Assembly (NCBI RefSeq): GCF_023555375.1
Contig: NZ_JAJSEE010000001.1
Coordinates: forward strand, 62,001 to 126,000
DNA length: 64,000 nucleotides
Source of the DNA: Guyparkeria hydrothermalis
GTDB taxonomy: Bacteria > Pseudomonadota > Gammaproteobacteria > Halothiobacillales > Halothiobacillaceae
Direction: 5' to 3'
The translations under genes were made by a program, and so were the position numbers. Positions 1 to 11,547 of the stretch are shown here, one piece after another (position 1 is the stretch's first letter; every line of letters begins with the position of its first letter). The notes below the pieces were generated by a model that searched no databases, was not told the origin of the DNA, and saw only the letters and a list, made by a program, of their open reading frames with translations.

Positions 1-593
1 TCGTCACCCACTTCCTCGAAGACCTTCTTCACCTGGTCGAGGTTGTTGTACTCGACCGTGGTGGTCAGGTCGGCGAACGCCTTCGGCACGCCCGGCGAGC
101 TCGGCACGCCATGGGTGAGCGCCCCGGAGCCGGCCTCGACCAGCAGCGAGTCGGAATGGCCGTGGTAGTTGCCCTGGAACTTGACGATGCGGTCGCGGCC
201 GGTAAAGCCGCGCGCGAGGCGAATGGCGCTCATGGTCGCCTCGGTGCCCGAGGACGTCAGGCGCACCATGTCCATCGACGGCACCAGCTCGCAGAGCAGA
301 TCGGCCATGCGCGTCTCGCTGACCGTCGGCGCCCCGAACGACAGGCCGCTCTTGGCCGCCTCGCGGACCGCGTCGATCACCTCGGGATGCGCGTGACCCA
401 GGATCATCGGCCCCCAGGAACCGACGTAGTCGATGTAGGCCTGGTCGTGCTCGTCGAAAAAGCGTGCGCCCTCGGCGCGCTTGACGAAGACGGGATCGCC
501 GCCGACCGAACCGAAGGCACGCACCGGCGAATTCACCCCACCGGGGATGTGGGCCTGGGCGCGTTCGAACAGCTCGTGGTTGGATGCGGTCAT
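1..593 (-). CDS. hemL: glutamate-1-semialdehyde 2,1-aminomutase, N-terminal part
   Basis: PLP-dependent enzyme that converts glutamate-1-semialdehyde to 5-aminolevulinate in the C5 route to heme and cobamides; cytoplasmic. The visible 197 residues begin [13 protein letters not shown] and carry the family-typical stretches [12 protein letters not shown] (about residues 17-28), [29 protein letters not shown] and [11 protein letters not shown]. The frame is open to the left edge, so the PLP lysine and the C-terminal half lie outside the window. It is the last visible gene of a minus-strand run after thiE (72 bp gap). The identification rests on collinear motifs and is secure; only completeness is unknown. 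Confidence 0.95.
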   Translation of the reverse strand, partial: MTASNHELFERAQAHIPGGVNSPVRAFGSVGGDPVFVKRAEGARFFDEHDQAYIDYVGSWGPMILGHAHPEVIDAVREAAKSGLSFGAPTVSETRMADLLCELVPSMDMVRLTSSGTEATMSAIRLARGFTGRDRIVKFQGNYHGHSDSLLVEAGSGALTHGVPSSPGVPKAFADLTTTVEYNNLDQVKKVFEEVGD

Positions 594-665
594 CTGGGGA
601 TTCTCCGGATCGTGATGAGTTCTTGAAACCTAGGAAATGGGGACACGGCGTTTGCGGGTGTCGGA

Positions 666-1307
666 TCAGGCCGCCACCATGGCCCGCGTCAGCGACTCGG
701 CGGCGGCGCGGATATCGGAGGCGGCAAACACCTCGCTGATTACCGCGATCATGTCGGGGCGATGCACCATCAAGTCCGCCACGTTGCTCGCCGTGATGCC
801 GCCGATGCCACACACGGGGCGGCCGAGGGTCTCCCGGGCCCAGCCGAGTACGTCGGCGGGCGCCCCGGGGGCATGCGGCTTGGTCGGCGACGGGAACATG
901 GCCCCGAAGGCCAGGTAGTCGGCCCCTTCCGCCGCGGCACGCTCGGCCCGAAGCCGGTCAGCATAGCAAGACACGCCGATGATCGCATCGAGCCCGGCGG
1001 CCTCGAAACGCGCCCGCGTGTCCATCAGCGCGTCGTCGTCACGCCCGAGGTGCACGCCGTCGGCCCCAACCTCGATCGCCAGGGACACGTCGTCGTTGAC
1101 GATGAACACCCGGCCGTGACGACGACACAGCTCGGCAAGCGCCGCGGCCTCGTCTCGGCGTCGAGCGACCTCATCGCTCTTGTCGCGGTACTGGACGATG
1201 CGCGCCCCGCCCTCGATCGCCTCGGCCACCGCGCCGACGAGCGCCTCGCGCTGGAACCGGGTGGTGTCGGTGATCACGTACAGTCCGCTCAGGTCGTCAC
1301 GGCTCAT
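666..1307 (-). CDS. thiE: thiamine-phosphate synthase
   Basis: Joins HMP-pyrophosphate and the thiazole phosphate to give thiamine monophosphate. The 213-residue TIM-barrel protein shows the family landmarks in order: LYVITD near the N-terminus, QYRDKS, FIVNDDVSLAIEVGADGVHLG (NDD magnesium and HxG substrate region), GVSCY, FGAMFPSPTKP and the GIGGI phosphate loop near residue 168. Length is normal for a single-domain ThiE. Its ATG overlaps the end of glk by 4 bases (ATGA), which implies translational coupling. I saw no TPP riboswitch before it, as expected for an internal operon gene; no other thi gene is in the window. Confidence 0.95.
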   Translation of the reverse strand: MSRDDLSGLYVITDTTRFQREALVGAVAEAIEGGARIVQYRDKSDEVARRRDEAAALAELCRRHGRVFIVNDDVSLAIEVGADGVHLGRDDDALMDTRARFEAAGLDAIIGVSCYADRLRAERAAAEGADYLAFGAMFPSPTKPHAPGAPADVLGWARETLGRPVCGIGGITASNVADLMVHRPDMIAVISEVFAASDIRAAAESLTRAMVAA

Positions 1308-2359
1308 CGTTCATCCCGTGTGTGGTTGATTTGCTGCTCCGCCAGCCGCCTGGCCCCGGTGATTCCCAGTTCCCCGTCGGCGACCACCCACAGCGGCAAA
1401 CGGCCCAGCATGGTCGCAAACCGGCCCTTGTCGAGAAAGCCCTCGAGCGTGTGCTCGCGCAGAAACGGCAGGACATGCCCCACCAACCCGCCGGCGATGA
1501 ACACCCCGCCCGTCGGCAAGGCCTTGAGGGCGATATTGCCGGCCTCCGCGCCGAGGATGCGCGCGAACAACCGACAGGCGATCACCGCGCACTCATCCGA
1601 CCCGTCGCGTGCCCAGGCCGTGATCCGGGCATTGGGATCGGCGGCGGCCGCGAGCTGCTCGTCGGCATCCGTGGCGCAGCGCCCCAACTGGGCGTGACGG
1701 GCGAAGGCGTACAGCGACGAAAACCCATCCCCGCTGAGGATGCGCTCGTAGCTGACGTGCCCACCGAAACGCCCGCGCAGATAGGCCAACAGCGCGGTCT
1801 CGCGCTCGTCATTGGGGGCAAAGTCACAGTGCCCGCCCTCGCTGGGCATGGGGTGATGACGACTGCCGTCATGGAAGAACAGGGCCTCGCCCAGGCCGGT
1901 GCCCGGTGCGATCACGGCGGCATGGCCCTGTGCATGGCTGTGGGCATCCCCGATCGCGGCTTCCGGGTTGAGGTTGACGCGCGTGTCGACCGGGCTGGCG
2001 AGCGCACCCAGCCCGACGGCAATCAGGTCATTGACCAACCGCACGGGACAGCCACCCAGCTGCTCGCCGATGGCCGCAGCGAAAAGGGTCCAGGGCAGAT
2101 TGGTCGCCCGCACACGCGCCTCGGCCCCCTCACCATCGACGGGCCCGGCCACACCGAACGCCGCGGCCTCGATGGTCCGCCCTTGCGCCCCCCTCCGTTG
2201 GCCGGCGAGGTCGAGAAAGGCCGCAAGCAGGGTGGCGAAATCCGCGTGGTCACGACTGGGCAGCGTGCGCACGAAGCACGCCGTTGCCGCCCCGGGCTCG
2301 AACAACGCCAGGCGCGCCCGTGTGCCGCCGATATCTCCGGCCAGGATCATCCGGTTCAT
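1304..2359 (-). CDS. glk: glucokinase
   Basis: ATP-dependent phosphorylation of glucose to glucose 6-phosphate, cytoplasmic. The 351-residue protein has the phosphate-1 loop GDIGGTRARLALFE at residues 8-21, PGTGLGEALFF in the middle, EGGHCDFAP (the Glk-family counterpart of the zinc-less glucose site) and a C-terminal GGVFIAGGLVGHVL adenosine region. This is the bacterial Glk (non-ROK) family; a ROK kinase is encoded separately at 25056-25967. The start overlaps the stop of the upstream phosphorylase-kinase-like gene by 4 bases and the stop overlaps thiE by 4, so the three are surely cotranscribed. The pairing suggests that free glucose made from stored or imported glucan is phosphorylated here. 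Confidence 0.93.
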   Translation of the reverse strand: MNRMILAGDIGGTRARLALFEPGAATACFVRTLPSRDHADFATLLAAFLDLAGQRRGAQGRTIEAAAFGVAGPVDGEGAEARVRATNLPWTLFAAAIGEQLGGCPVRLVNDLIAVGLGALASPVDTRVNLNPEAAIGDAHSHAQGHAAVIAPGTGLGEALFFHDGSRHHPMPSEGGHCDFAPNDERETALLAYLRGRFGGHVSYERILSGDGFSSLYAFARHAQLGRCATDADEQLAAAADPNARITAWARDGSDECAVIACRLFARILGAEAGNIALKALPTGGVFIAGGLVGHVLPFLREHTLEGFLDKGRFATMLGRLPLWVVADGELGITGARRLAEQQINHTRDER

Positions 2360-5300
2360 TCCTTCACCTCCCTCTGCATCCCGGCACCGCCGGCCGCCCC
2401 GGCCTGCCCGGCGGCATCCGCGGTCAACAGGTAATCCAGCGCCTTGCCCACCCAGTGGGCGACGGCCCGTGGCGACCGGCGGTAGAACGCCTGCCAGGCA
2501 TCCGCCCTCGCGTCGTCGTAACGACCGGCATCGTCGGGGTGCTCGGCCATCCAGGCCAGCCGCACGGCGTGGCCGATCACCACGTCGAGCACCAGCGGTT
2601 CCTCGATCACCAGATCCTCGCCGGCCGTCAGGATCTCGATCAACGCGACGATCGCCTCGACGGTCAGCTCGCGGTACTCGGGCGCCTCGATCCGGTTGAG
2701 TCGATGCTCGACGGCCAGCGCGAAATTGTGTTCCCTCGCCGTCGACTGCCCCCGGTAGACCTGGCTGTCGAGGACGTTGCGCGAGTCGTAGCGGTTGCCG
2801 ATCACCAGCGCCGGGACGTGGCCCAGCAATTCCCAGACCCCCTCGTAGAATCGTTCCGGCAAGCGACTCATCGCCCCACCGATTTCGCGCTGGTGATACC
2901 AGTCGACCCCTCGTTCGTCCCCTGCGCCCGCGTCGTGCGCATACGGTCGATTGAGCGGCATGGGATCCTGCGGGGTCAGCGTCTCGCTCCGCGGTGCGAC
3001 CGTCGCCACGCCGCCACCATCGCGTCGATGCAACGCCTCGAGCCGTTCAGGACGATCACGCCAGTCGATCGCCTCGCGCAGCCGCTGCCGCAATTCCTGT
3101 GGTGCCATGGACACGAGCTCGTCCAGCGCCTGCGCCGGTGAGGTGCCGGACTCACGCGCCCGCAAGGCGACCAGGATCTGCAGCAACGGCCCCGTGCGCA
3201 GCGTGAGCACGTGATCAAACAGCTCCGGCGAGGCCCGCAGCCAGGCACCCAGGTGGATGACCAGTTCCTGCGTCAAGGCCCGTTCACGGGCATCGTCACC
3301 GCAGTAGGCGTGGATCCGGCGCAGGATCTCGCGGTTGGAAATCGGCGCGTCGATCACCGCCCGTCGGCTGTAGGAACGCCCCACGGCCACGCGCTTTTGT
3401 CGCACCACGAGATCCATGAGGGCCACCTCGAGAAACCCGTCGACCACCCCGACGAGATCGGCGGCCAGTCGCATCACGCGCCACGCCGCCACGCGTTGGG
3501 CCAGGCGCAACAGCGCCATACCGTGCGCGTGCCAGTCACCCACCCGGCCATCGATATCGGCAAACCGCCGCTCGGACGACACATCGGCGGCGCGCAGCCA
3601 ACGGAGCAAGGCGAGCCGCTCGTCGAGCGCGACAGCCTCGCCGAAGGCGGCCGTCAGCGCATCGACCGACGGCGATTCGCCCAGCGACGCGGCCAGACCG
3701 TCGACGTCGCCCCCGCACTCCCAGCGGCCGGGAACGAACGGCTCGGCCGGCCGAGCCGGCGGCAGCTCGCCAGGCAACACCCAGCGTGACGCGGACTCGA
3801 CCAGGGTATCCAGGTGAGCGAGCGTCACCGGCATCCCGTCCAACGCCCCGTTCTCCAGTTCGCGGCAGAAGGACAGCACGGCCTCGCCTCCCGCACCATC
3901 GAGCATCCACTCGTCCACCGGGATCACCCAGATCGGGTGGCTTGCCCCATTCGCGTGCCGGGCCAGGTAGGCCAGGCTGGTCCGGATCTCGTGGACCAGC
4001 AACTCGGCATCCCGGCCGAGCAGGAAGGTGTCGCTATCGAACAGCGCCGGCAGCACGGCGGTCTCGCCACGGTCGGTTGCGACGACCCGGGCCGCCGACA
4101 GACCCAGCAGGCGCCGGGCCGGACGGCCGGTCAGCGCCAGGTGGCCATTGGCCCCGAACGAGGCAAGGCGCTCGACCAGGGTGTCGGCGGTGATCACCGA
4201 CGTGCGTTGCCGGCCCTCACGCGTCACATGGCTCACGCCCGCCGCCGCGAGTCGATCGGCGACCGTCTCGGTCCGTGCCAGCAGCGCCACGCCGATCTCC
4301 TGCGTGGTCAGTCGCTCGGCACCACGATGCCGCCCGATCGGGTCGATGTCCGCCGGGCGGATGCACCCGGCAAGCAGCAACCGCCCGACCACCCACAGGC
4401 TCTGTGCCCAGACGAGTGGTCGGTTCTCGTTTGCCAATCGGTTGACCGAACCGGGCCGCTTCCGCTCGGCCTCGATGGAATCGGCCGGCACGAAGTAGAG
4501 CTCGGGCAACACCGGGGCCCCGCCCTCGCAGACCGCCACGGACTCGATCTGGCGGTGGACGGCCCGGGCCGACGCCAGGTCGCCGGCGAAACAGGCGTTG
4601 ATCAACCGGTAGGTGAAAAACAGCGGCCACTCGCACTCGATGCGGGCGAATGCCTCGAGCTCCTCCGGCTCGTAATGCAGCTTGGATTCGTCCTCGATCG
4701 CCGTCTGATGGCCGTCGCGCAGAAAGCGCTTGTAGCCGTAGCATCCCGCCAGGCGGGTGTCGATGCGCTCGATCACCTCGGCGGCCTTCTCACCGGCGGC
4801 AAAGGCGGGAAAGCCGGTCACGGCGAGCAAGGCCGAGTCGATTTCCTTGGAGGCCGACTCGCGGGGCAGGATCGAGTCCAGACACTGCCTCACCCGGGCG
4901 ATGTCGTCCGGCACGACCAGCAACCGGCTACGCGCATCGCCATTGGCGCCGAACAGGTCGAAGCCGTCGGCGGCCTCCAGCGCGGCCAGCACCAGGCCGA
5001 GCGAACTGGCGTTGAGTTCCCGTACGCCGTGGTTGATCTTGTTGCCGCGTTCCCAGATGCCGTAATCGGGCACCACGTAGGCGCGCGAGAGGTACCAGAC
5101 CAGGTTCTGGACGAAATCGACCTCGTCGCGTCCCTGCACGATGGTCAGACCGGAGGCGGTCATCTGCACCAGCATCAACAGGTACAGCGAGGTGGCGTCC
5201 AGTTGCAGGTGCCCCCAGTCCTCGTCACCCACCACGGCCTCGCCGGTCGCCGTGTCGTACTTGGCATGCAGCGCATCGATGGGGTCGAGGCTTGCCTTGA

Positions 5301-5631
5301 ATCGCTCGACCCGATCGGCCTGCCGCATCATGGCCATCAGCAGGCCGCGCATGTTGCGCACCACCGCCTGCTCCAGCTCGAAGGCACGCGACGTCTCACC
5401 GGCACGCCGGCAGGCGATGCCCAGTGTCCAGGGGCCGAGGATGCTGTAGACGTTGTCCCGTACCCAGGCATCGGTGTAGTCGCCGTGGGCGGTCACCGCG
5501 GTGCTCGCGGGCAGGAGTCCCGAGATCGGGTGCTGGCGATCGAGGATATGGCGACGGACCTCGACGAACAGCGCATCGAGCGACACGCCGTCGTCGGCAG
5601 GTGAACTGGGCAGGGCGTGACCGGACGTCAT
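2356..5631 (-). CDS. phosphorylase b kinase alpha/beta-like (GH15-type) protein
   Basis: A large cytoplasmic protein of about 1091 residues. Its first third resembles the glucoamylase-like (alpha/alpha)6 domain of animal phosphorylase kinase regulatory subunits: DAWVRDNVYSILGPW, LEQAVVRNMRGLL, DEDWGHLQLDATSLYLL, ASGLTIVQGRDEVDFVQNL and GIWERGNKINHGVRELNASS. Similarity also appears near the C-terminus (LPERFYEGVWELL, VEHRLNRIEAPEYRELTVEAI), so homology seems full length and not only catalytic-domain. Databases usually call such bacterial proteins GH15. No kinase catalytic subunit or glycogen phosphorylase is nearby; glk follows with a 4-base overlap, supporting a role in glucan or glucose metabolism. 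I chose the ATG at 5631; an in-frame GTG at 5640 is the alternative. Biochemical function is unproven. Confidence 0.85.
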   Translation of the reverse strand: MTSGHALPSSPADDGVSLDALFVEVRRHILDRQHPISGLLPASTAVTAHGDYTDAWVRDNVYSILGPWTLGIACRRAGETSRAFELEQAVVRNMRGLLMAMMRQADRVERFKASLDPIDALHAKYDTATGEAVVGDEDWGHLQLDATSLYLLMLVQMTASGLTIVQGRDEVDFVQNLVWYLSRAYVVPDYGIWERGNKINHGVRELNASSLGLVLAALEAADGFDLFGANGDARSRLLVVPDDIARVRQCLDSILPRESASKEIDSALLAVTGFPAFAAGEKAAEVIERIDTRLAGCYGYKRFLRDGHQTAIEDESKLHYEPEELEAFARIECEWPLFFTYRLINACFAGDLASARAVHRQIESVAVCEGGAPVLPELYFVPADSIEAERKRPGSVNRLANENRPLVWAQSLWVVGRLLLAGCIRPADIDPIGRHRGAERLTTQEIGVALLARTETVADRLAAAGVSHVTREGRQRTSVITADTLVERLASFGANGHLALTGRPARRLLGLSAARVVATDRGETAVLPALFDSDTFLLGRDAELLVHEIRTSLAYLARHANGASHPIWVIPVDEWMLDGAGGEAVLSFCRELENGALDGMPVTLAHLDTLVESASRWVLPGELPPARPAEPFVPGRWECGGDVDGLAASLGESPSVDALTAAFGEAVALDERLALLRWLRAADVSSERRFADIDGRVGDWHAHGMALLRLAQRVAAWRVMRLAADLVGVVDGFLEVALMDLVVRQKRVAVGRSYSRRAVIDAPISNREILRRIHAYCGDDARERALTQELVIHLGAWLRASPELFDHVLTLRTGPLLQILVALRARESGTSPAQALDELVSMAPQELRQRLREAIDWRDRPERLEALHRRDGGGVATVAPRSETLTPQDPMPLNRPYAHDAGAGDERGVDWYHQREIGGAMSRLPERFYEGVWELLGHVPALVIGNRYDSRNVLDSQVYRGQSTAREHNFALAVEHRLNRIEAPEYRELTVEAIVALIEILTAGEDLVIEEPLVLDVVIGHAVRLAWMAEHPDDAGRYDDARADAWQAFYRRSPRAVAHWVGKALDYLLTADAAGQAGAAGGAGMQREVKE

Positions 5632-5710
5632 GCGATACACCGGGTGGTCGTTGCTGTCGTCCAGTATGGGGGCGATGGCGCTTGCCGACCAGAGGCCGGC
5701 ACGTTCGTGG

Positions 5711-6676
5711 TCAGTGACGGGTGGACTCGGGCGGCTCGACGCTCTCGCTGGTGAGCAGCTGCTCGACGTCGACGCGATCGAAGCGATACAGGCTGCCGCA
5801 GAAGTCGCAACGGATCTCGATGACGTCCGGCGTTTCCTCGCTGTCCAGCGTGGCCTCGAGTTCCTCGCGGCCGAGACTGGTCAGCATCTGGCCGACGCCC
5901 TCGCGAGTGCAACCGCAGTTGAACGCCACGCGGGCCACGTCGTGGATGCGCAGCGCCTCCTGGTGGAACAGCCGGTGCAGCAACTCCGGTGCCGAGACCT
6001 GTCGCATCTCGCGACGTCCCTGGTCACCGAGCAGGGTGTCCACGAGCTTGCCGACGTGCTCGAACCCGCGGGCCGCCGCGCCGGCCGTCGGCACGATCCC
6101 GCCGGTCTCGGGCATCTGCTGGATCAGCATGCCGGCGGTCACCTCGTCATCCGCGGCCAGGACCAGCCGGGTGGGGAGTTGCTCGGACTGCTGGAAATAA
6201 CCCTCGATGGCGTTTTCCAGGCCGGCGCCCGCGATCGGAACCAGCGACTGATAGCGCGCGCCGTCCTCGGGTTCGATCGTCAGCACCAGCTGACCGCGGC
6301 CCAGTTGCTCCTCGAGGTGATCGCCCGCCTCGGCGAGGCGCTCGTCGTCCCACTTGGCCATGCAGCGAAAGCGCCGGTCGGAGGTGACCTGCACCACCAG
6401 CAGGCTGATCGGGCCGCGGCCGGCAAACTGGAGCACCAGCCGCCCCTCGAACTTGAGGCTGGCCACCATCAGCACGGCCCCGGCCACCGCCTGGCCGAGC
6501 AGGCTGGCCACCGCGGGCGGGTAATCGTGGTTCTCGATCGCCGCCTGCCAGGTGGTCTCCAGGCGCAGCGAGACGCCCCGCACCCGCCCGTCCTCGAAGG
6601 AAAAGCGGAACAGCTCGTCGCCCTGCGGCAAACGCTGCCAGTCGATCGATTCGGCCTTGCCGGTCATTTCGCTCAT
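5711..6676 (-). CDS. hslO: Hsp33 redox-regulated chaperonin
   Basis: Holdase chaperone switched on by oxidation. The 321-residue protein keeps the C-terminal zinc-binding redox switch: CGCTREG (CxC) near residue 255 and CDFCGSLYRF (CxxC) near residue 292. The N-terminal substrate-binding domain reads DELFRFSFEDGRVRGVSLRLETTW. The start is backed by GGAGAG four bases before the ATG. It follows gatB by 27 bp on the same strand and precedes the phosphorylase-kinase-like gene by about 80 bp, so it may link two parts of one long transcript. All four zinc cysteines are present, so it should be functional. Confidence 0.95.
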   Translation of the reverse strand: MSEMTGKAESIDWQRLPQGDELFRFSFEDGRVRGVSLRLETTWQAAIENHDYPPAVASLLGQAVAGAVLMVASLKFEGRLVLQFAGRGPISLLVVQVTSDRRFRCMAKWDDERLAEAGDHLEEQLGRGQLVLTIEPEDGARYQSLVPIAGAGLENAIEGYFQQSEQLPTRLVLAADDEVTAGMLIQQMPETGGIVPTAGAAARGFEHVGKLVDTLLGDQGRREMRQVSAPELLHRLFHQEALRIHDVARVAFNCGCTREGVGQMLTSLGREELEATLDSEETPDVIEIRCDFCGSLYRFDRVDVEQLLTSESVEPPESTRH

Positions 6677-6703
6677 GAGACTCTCCGGTTGGCGTGCGTC
6701 GGC

Positions 6704-8173
6704 TCAGTCGCCGTCCAGGCGGCGCTTGAGCACCTCGTTGACCGCCTGCGGGTTGGCCTTGCCCTTGGCGGCCTTCATCACCTGGCCGACGAAGAAGCCA
6801 AACAGCTTGTCCTTGCCGCCGCGGTAGGCCTCGACCTGGCCGGGGTTGGCGGCGATCACCTCGTCGACCATCGCCTCGATCGCGCCGGTGTCGGAGATCT
6901 GCTTCAAGCCGCGCGCCTCGATGATCGCGTCGACCGAGCCGCCCTCCTCGGCCAGGGCCTCGAAGACCTCGCGCCCGAGCTTGTTCGAGAGGGTGCCGTC
7001 GCCGATCCGCTCGAGCAGGTCGGCCAGCTTGTCGGCCGGGACCGGGCAGTCGCCGATCTCGAGCTCGAGGCGATTCAACAGCGCGGCGACCTCGCCCATC
7101 ACCCAGTTCGCGGCCAGCTTGGGATCGGCACCGTCGCGCGCAATCACCGCCTCGAAGTACTCGGCGGTCGCACGGCTGGCGGTCAACACGCCGGCGTCGT
7201 AGGCACTCAGACCGTACTCGGACTGGTAGCGGCCGGCCTTGGCGTCCGGCAGCTCGGGCAGCTGGGCGCGCCAGGACTTGATCGTCGCCTCGTCCAGCAC
7301 CACCGGCAGCAGGTCCGGACAGGGGAAGTAGCGGTAGTCGTCCGCGTCTTCCTTGGTGCGCATCAGGCGGGTCTCGTCGCGGTCCGGATCGTACAGGCGC
7401 GTGCACTGGACCACCTCGCCGCCGGTCTCCAACAGATCCACCTGGCGCTCGATCTCGAACTCGATCGCCCGCTGCAGGAAACGGAAGGAGTTGACGTTCT
7501 TGATCTCCGCGCGGGTACCGAAGGCCGTCTCGCCCTCGGGGCGCACCGAGACGTTGGCATCGACGCGGAACGAGCCTTCCTGCATGTTGCCGTCGCAGAT
7601 ACCCAGGTACTGCACGATCGCGTGGATCTTGCGGGCGTAGGCGACCGCCTGCTCGGGGGTGCGCATGTCCGGCTCGGAGACGATCTCGATCAGCGGGGTG
7701 CCGGCCCGGTTGAGATCGATGCCGGTCATGCCGTGGAAATCCTCGTGCAGCGACTTGCCGGCGTCTTCCTCGAGGTGGGCGCGGGTGACGTTGATGGTGT
7801 GCTCGCGCGCCTGCTTGCCCTCGCCGGTGGTGATCGTCACCTGGCCGCCGACGACGATTGGCCGGGCCAGCTGCGTGGTCTGGTAACCCTTGGGCAGGTC
7901 CGGGTAGAAGTAGTTCTTGCGGTCGAAGCTCGAGACGCGCGAGATCTCGGCGTCGATGGCCAGGCCGAACAGCGAGGCCATGCGGACCGCGCCCTCGTTG
8001 AGCACGGGCAGAACGCCCGGCAGCCCGAGGTCGACGGCGCAGGCCTGGGCGTTGGGCTCGGCGCCGAAGGCGGTCGACGCGCCGGAGAAGATCTTGGAAC
8101 GGGTGGCCAGCTGGGCGTGGATTTCCAGCCCGATGACCGCTTCCCAGCCCGAAGGGATGACGTAGTCAGACAT
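6704..8173 (-). CDS. gatB: Asp-tRNA(Asn)/Glu-tRNA(Gln) amidotransferase subunit B
   Basis: GatB activates the misacylated tRNA and accepts ammonia from GatA. The 489-residue protein begins [22 protein letters not shown]; the signature cradle-domain region ([10 protein letters not shown]-like text [16 protein letters not shown], then [17 protein letters not shown]) is at about residues 50-90, and a YqeY-type tail domain ends in [12 protein letters not shown]. The frame stays open 25 codons upstream but the conserved N-terminus and a weak AAGGG place the start at 8173. gatA lies 19 bp upstream, hslO 27 bp downstream. Presence of GatCAB implies transamidation for Asn- and/or Gln-tRNA in this organism. 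Confidence 0.96.
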   Translation of the reverse strand: MSDYVIPSGWEAVIGLEIHAQLATRSKIFSGASTAFGAEPNAQACAVDLGLPGVLPVLNEGAVRMASLFGLAIDAEISRVSSFDRKNYFYPDLPKGYQTTQLARPIVVGGQVTITTGEGKQAREHTINVTRAHLEEDAGKSLHEDFHGMTGIDLNRAGTPLIEIVSEPDMRTPEQAVAYARKIHAIVQYLGICDGNMQEGSFRVDANVSVRPEGETAFGTRAEIKNVNSFRFLQRAIEFEIERQVDLLETGGEVVQCTRLYDPDRDETRLMRTKEDADDYRYFPCPDLLPVVLDEATIKSWRAQLPELPDAKAGRYQSEYGLSAYDAGVLTASRATAEYFEAVIARDGADPKLAANWVMGEVAALLNRLELEIGDCPVPADKLADLLERIGDGTLSNKLGREVFEALAEEGGSVDAIIEARGLKQISDTGAIEAMVDEVIAANPGQVEAYRGGKDKLFGFFVGQVMKAAKGKANPQAVNEVLKRRLDGD

Positions 8174-8192
8174 GTCGTTTTCTGCCCTTCGC

Positions 8193-9671
8193 TTAGTGGT
8201 TGGAGGAATCGCCGCCCAGCGACGGCATGCGGGTGTGCCAGTCGACACGCTGCTGGTACTGGTGGGCGACGTTGAGCAGGCGCGCCTCGTCGAAGTGGCG
8301 GCCGATCAGTTGCAGGCCGACCGGGCGCCCCGCGACGAAACCGGCGGGCACCGACATGCCCGGCAGTCCGGCCAGGTTCACCGGGATCGTGAAGATGTCC
8401 TCGAGGTACATCTTGGCCGGGTCGTCGCTGTGCGCGCCGCGGTCGAATGCCGGGGTGGGCGTGACCGGCCCGGCGATGACGTCGCACTGTTCGAAGGCAC
8501 GCTGGAAGTGATCGGTCACCAGGCGGCGGGCCTTCTGCGCGCGGCGGTAGAAGGCGTCGTAGTAGCCGGCGGACAGCGCGTAGGTGCCCACCAGGATGCG
8601 GCGCTTGACCTCCGCGCCGAAGCCCTCGGAGCGGCTGCGCTCGTAGAGATCCTGCAGGTCCTTCGGATCCTCGCAGCGATAGCCGAAGCGCACGCCGTCG
8701 AAGCGCGACAGGTTCGAGGAGGCCTCGGCCGGGGCGAGCAGGTAGTAGGCGGCCAGCGCGATGTCGGCGTCCGGCAGGTCGATCTCGACCGTTTCGGCAC
8801 CGGCGGCGCGCAGCTCGTCGATCGCCGCCGTCACGGCGTCGCCCACGGCCGGGTCGAGCGCCTCGGAGAACCATTGCCTGGGGATGCCGACGCGCAGACC
8901 GGCGATCGAGTCGTTCAACGTGGCGGCGTAGTCGGGCACCTCGCGGTCGGCGGAGGTCGAATCCCGCTCGTCGAACCCGGCCATCTCGCCGAGCACCGTG
9001 GCGCAATCCTCGGCGGACTTCGCGATCACCCCGCCCTGGTCGAAGCTCGAGGCGTAGGCGATCATCCCGTAACGCGAGACGCGGCCGTAGGTGGGCTTGA
9101 TGCCGGTCACGCCGCAGAAGGCGGCCGGCTGGCGGATCGAGCCGCCCGTGTCGGTGCCGGTGGCGAACGGCACCAGCCGCGCGGCGACGGCCGCGGCCGA
9201 CCCACCCGACGAGCCACCCGGTACCGCGTTCGTGTCCCAGGGGTTGGCGACCGCGCCGAAGTGACTGTTCTCGTTGGACGAGCCCATGGCGAACTCGTCC
9301 ATGTTCGCCTTGCCCAGCAGCACGGCACCGCTCCGGGTCAGGCGTTCGTGGACGGTCGAGTCGTAGGGTGCGACCCAGTCGGCCAGCATGCGCGAACCGC
9401 AGGTGGTGCGCGTGCCCTTGGCACAGAAGATGTCCTTGTGCACGTAGGGGATACCGGCCAGGCGACCGGTCTCCGAGGCGGGCTCGACCGGCTCGACCCG
9501 ACTGACCAGGCTATTGAGCGACGGATCGATCGTCTCGATGCGTGCGGCGAATGCCGCGGACAGGTCGTTAGCGGTGTACTCGCCGGCGGCCAGTCCCGCG
9601 CGCAACTCGGCGATCGAGGCATTGATCAGGGCGGCATCCCCGCCACGATGCGGAATATCACTGGTGGACAC
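8193..9671 (-). CDS. gatA: Asp-tRNA(Asn)/Glu-tRNA(Gln) amidotransferase subunit A
   Basis: Amidase-signature subunit that releases ammonia from glutamine. The 492-residue protein has the catalytic Ser-cisSer-Lys set: Lys in [10 protein letters not shown] and the serines in [15 protein letters not shown], plus [20 protein letters not shown] start at 9671 is preferred because AAGGGG lies ten bases upstream; an in-frame TTG at 9695 would add eight residues without homology. It follows gatC by 82 bp and precedes gatB by 19 bp. Length and motifs are ordinary for the family. Confidence 0.95.
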   Translation of the reverse strand: MSTSDIPHRGGDAALINASIAELRAGLAAGEYTANDLSAAFAARIETIDPSLNSLVSRVEPVEPASETGRLAGIPYVHKDIFCAKGTRTTCGSRMLADWVAPYDSTVHERLTRSGAVLLGKANMDEFAMGSSNENSHFGAVANPWDTNAVPGGSSGGSAAAVAARLVPFATGTDTGGSIRQPAAFCGVTGIKPTYGRVSRYGMIAYASSFDQGGVIAKSAEDCATVLGEMAGFDERDSTSADREVPDYAATLNDSIAGLRVGIPRQWFSEALDPAVGDAVTAAIDELRAAGAETVEIDLPDADIALAAYYLLAPAEASSNLSRFDGVRFGYRCEDPKDLQDLYERSRSEGFGAEVKRRILVGTYALSAGYYDAFYRRAQKARRLVTDHFQRAFEQCDVIAGPVTPTPAFDRGAHSDDPAKMYLEDIFTIPVNLAGLPGMSVPAGFVAGRPVGLQLIGRHFDEARLLNVAHQYQQRVDWHTRMPSLGGDSSNH

Positions 9672-9753
9672 GAAAACTAATCCCCTTGCAGGCAATGTGG
9701 GTCGTTGTCGGCATACATGACGACCGGGCCGGGCGCGGCCGGCCGGGTTCGAC

Positions 9754-10041
9754 TCATTCGATGACCTTGGGCACCAAAAACAGGCCGTTTTCCTGTGCCG
9801 GGGCGGCGGCCATCAGGGTCTCGCGGTCGTCGGTCTCGGTGACCTCGTCGGGACGCAGCCGCTGCACTTGGTCGAGCGGATGGGCCATCGGCTCGAGGTC
9901 GTTCAGCCTCGGGTCGTCAAGGCGGTCGGCCTGCTCGAGGATCCCGTTGATATCCGAGCGCAGCGCCTCGGCCCAGTCCGGCTCGACGGCGATCCGGGCG
10001 AGGTGCGCCACCGCTTGCAGTTGATCGTTGGTCAACGACAT
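9754..10041 (-). CDS. gatC: Asp-tRNA(Asn)/Glu-tRNA(Gln) amidotransferase subunit C
   Basis: Small belt protein that stabilises the GatA-GatB complex. The 95 residues read [21 protein letters not shown] at the N-terminus, the typical GatC helix, and include LEPMAHPLD and [13 protein letters not shown]. Of two in-frame ATGs three codons apart, the one at 10041 has GAGG at a workable distance, while for 10050 it is too close. First gene of the gatCAB-hslO transcript; its 5' side is a long non-coding region shared with the divergent mreB. Confidence 0.94.
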   Translation of the reverse strand: MSLTNDQLQAVAHLARIAVEPDWAEALRSDINGILEQADRLDDPRLNDLEPMAHPLDQVQRLRPDEVTETDDRETLMAAAPAQENGLFLVPKVIE

Positions 10042-11536
<1,495 letters not shown>

Positions 11537-11547
11537 CGGCGCCGGTC

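Noticed and set aside
1308-1400. TPP riboswitch before thiE
   Set aside because: This is coding sequence of glk, with a 4-base overlap; no THI-box.
5630-8275. An 881-residue plus-strand frame opposite hslO and gatB
   Set aside because: Spans two real genes on the opposite strand and lacks any domain.
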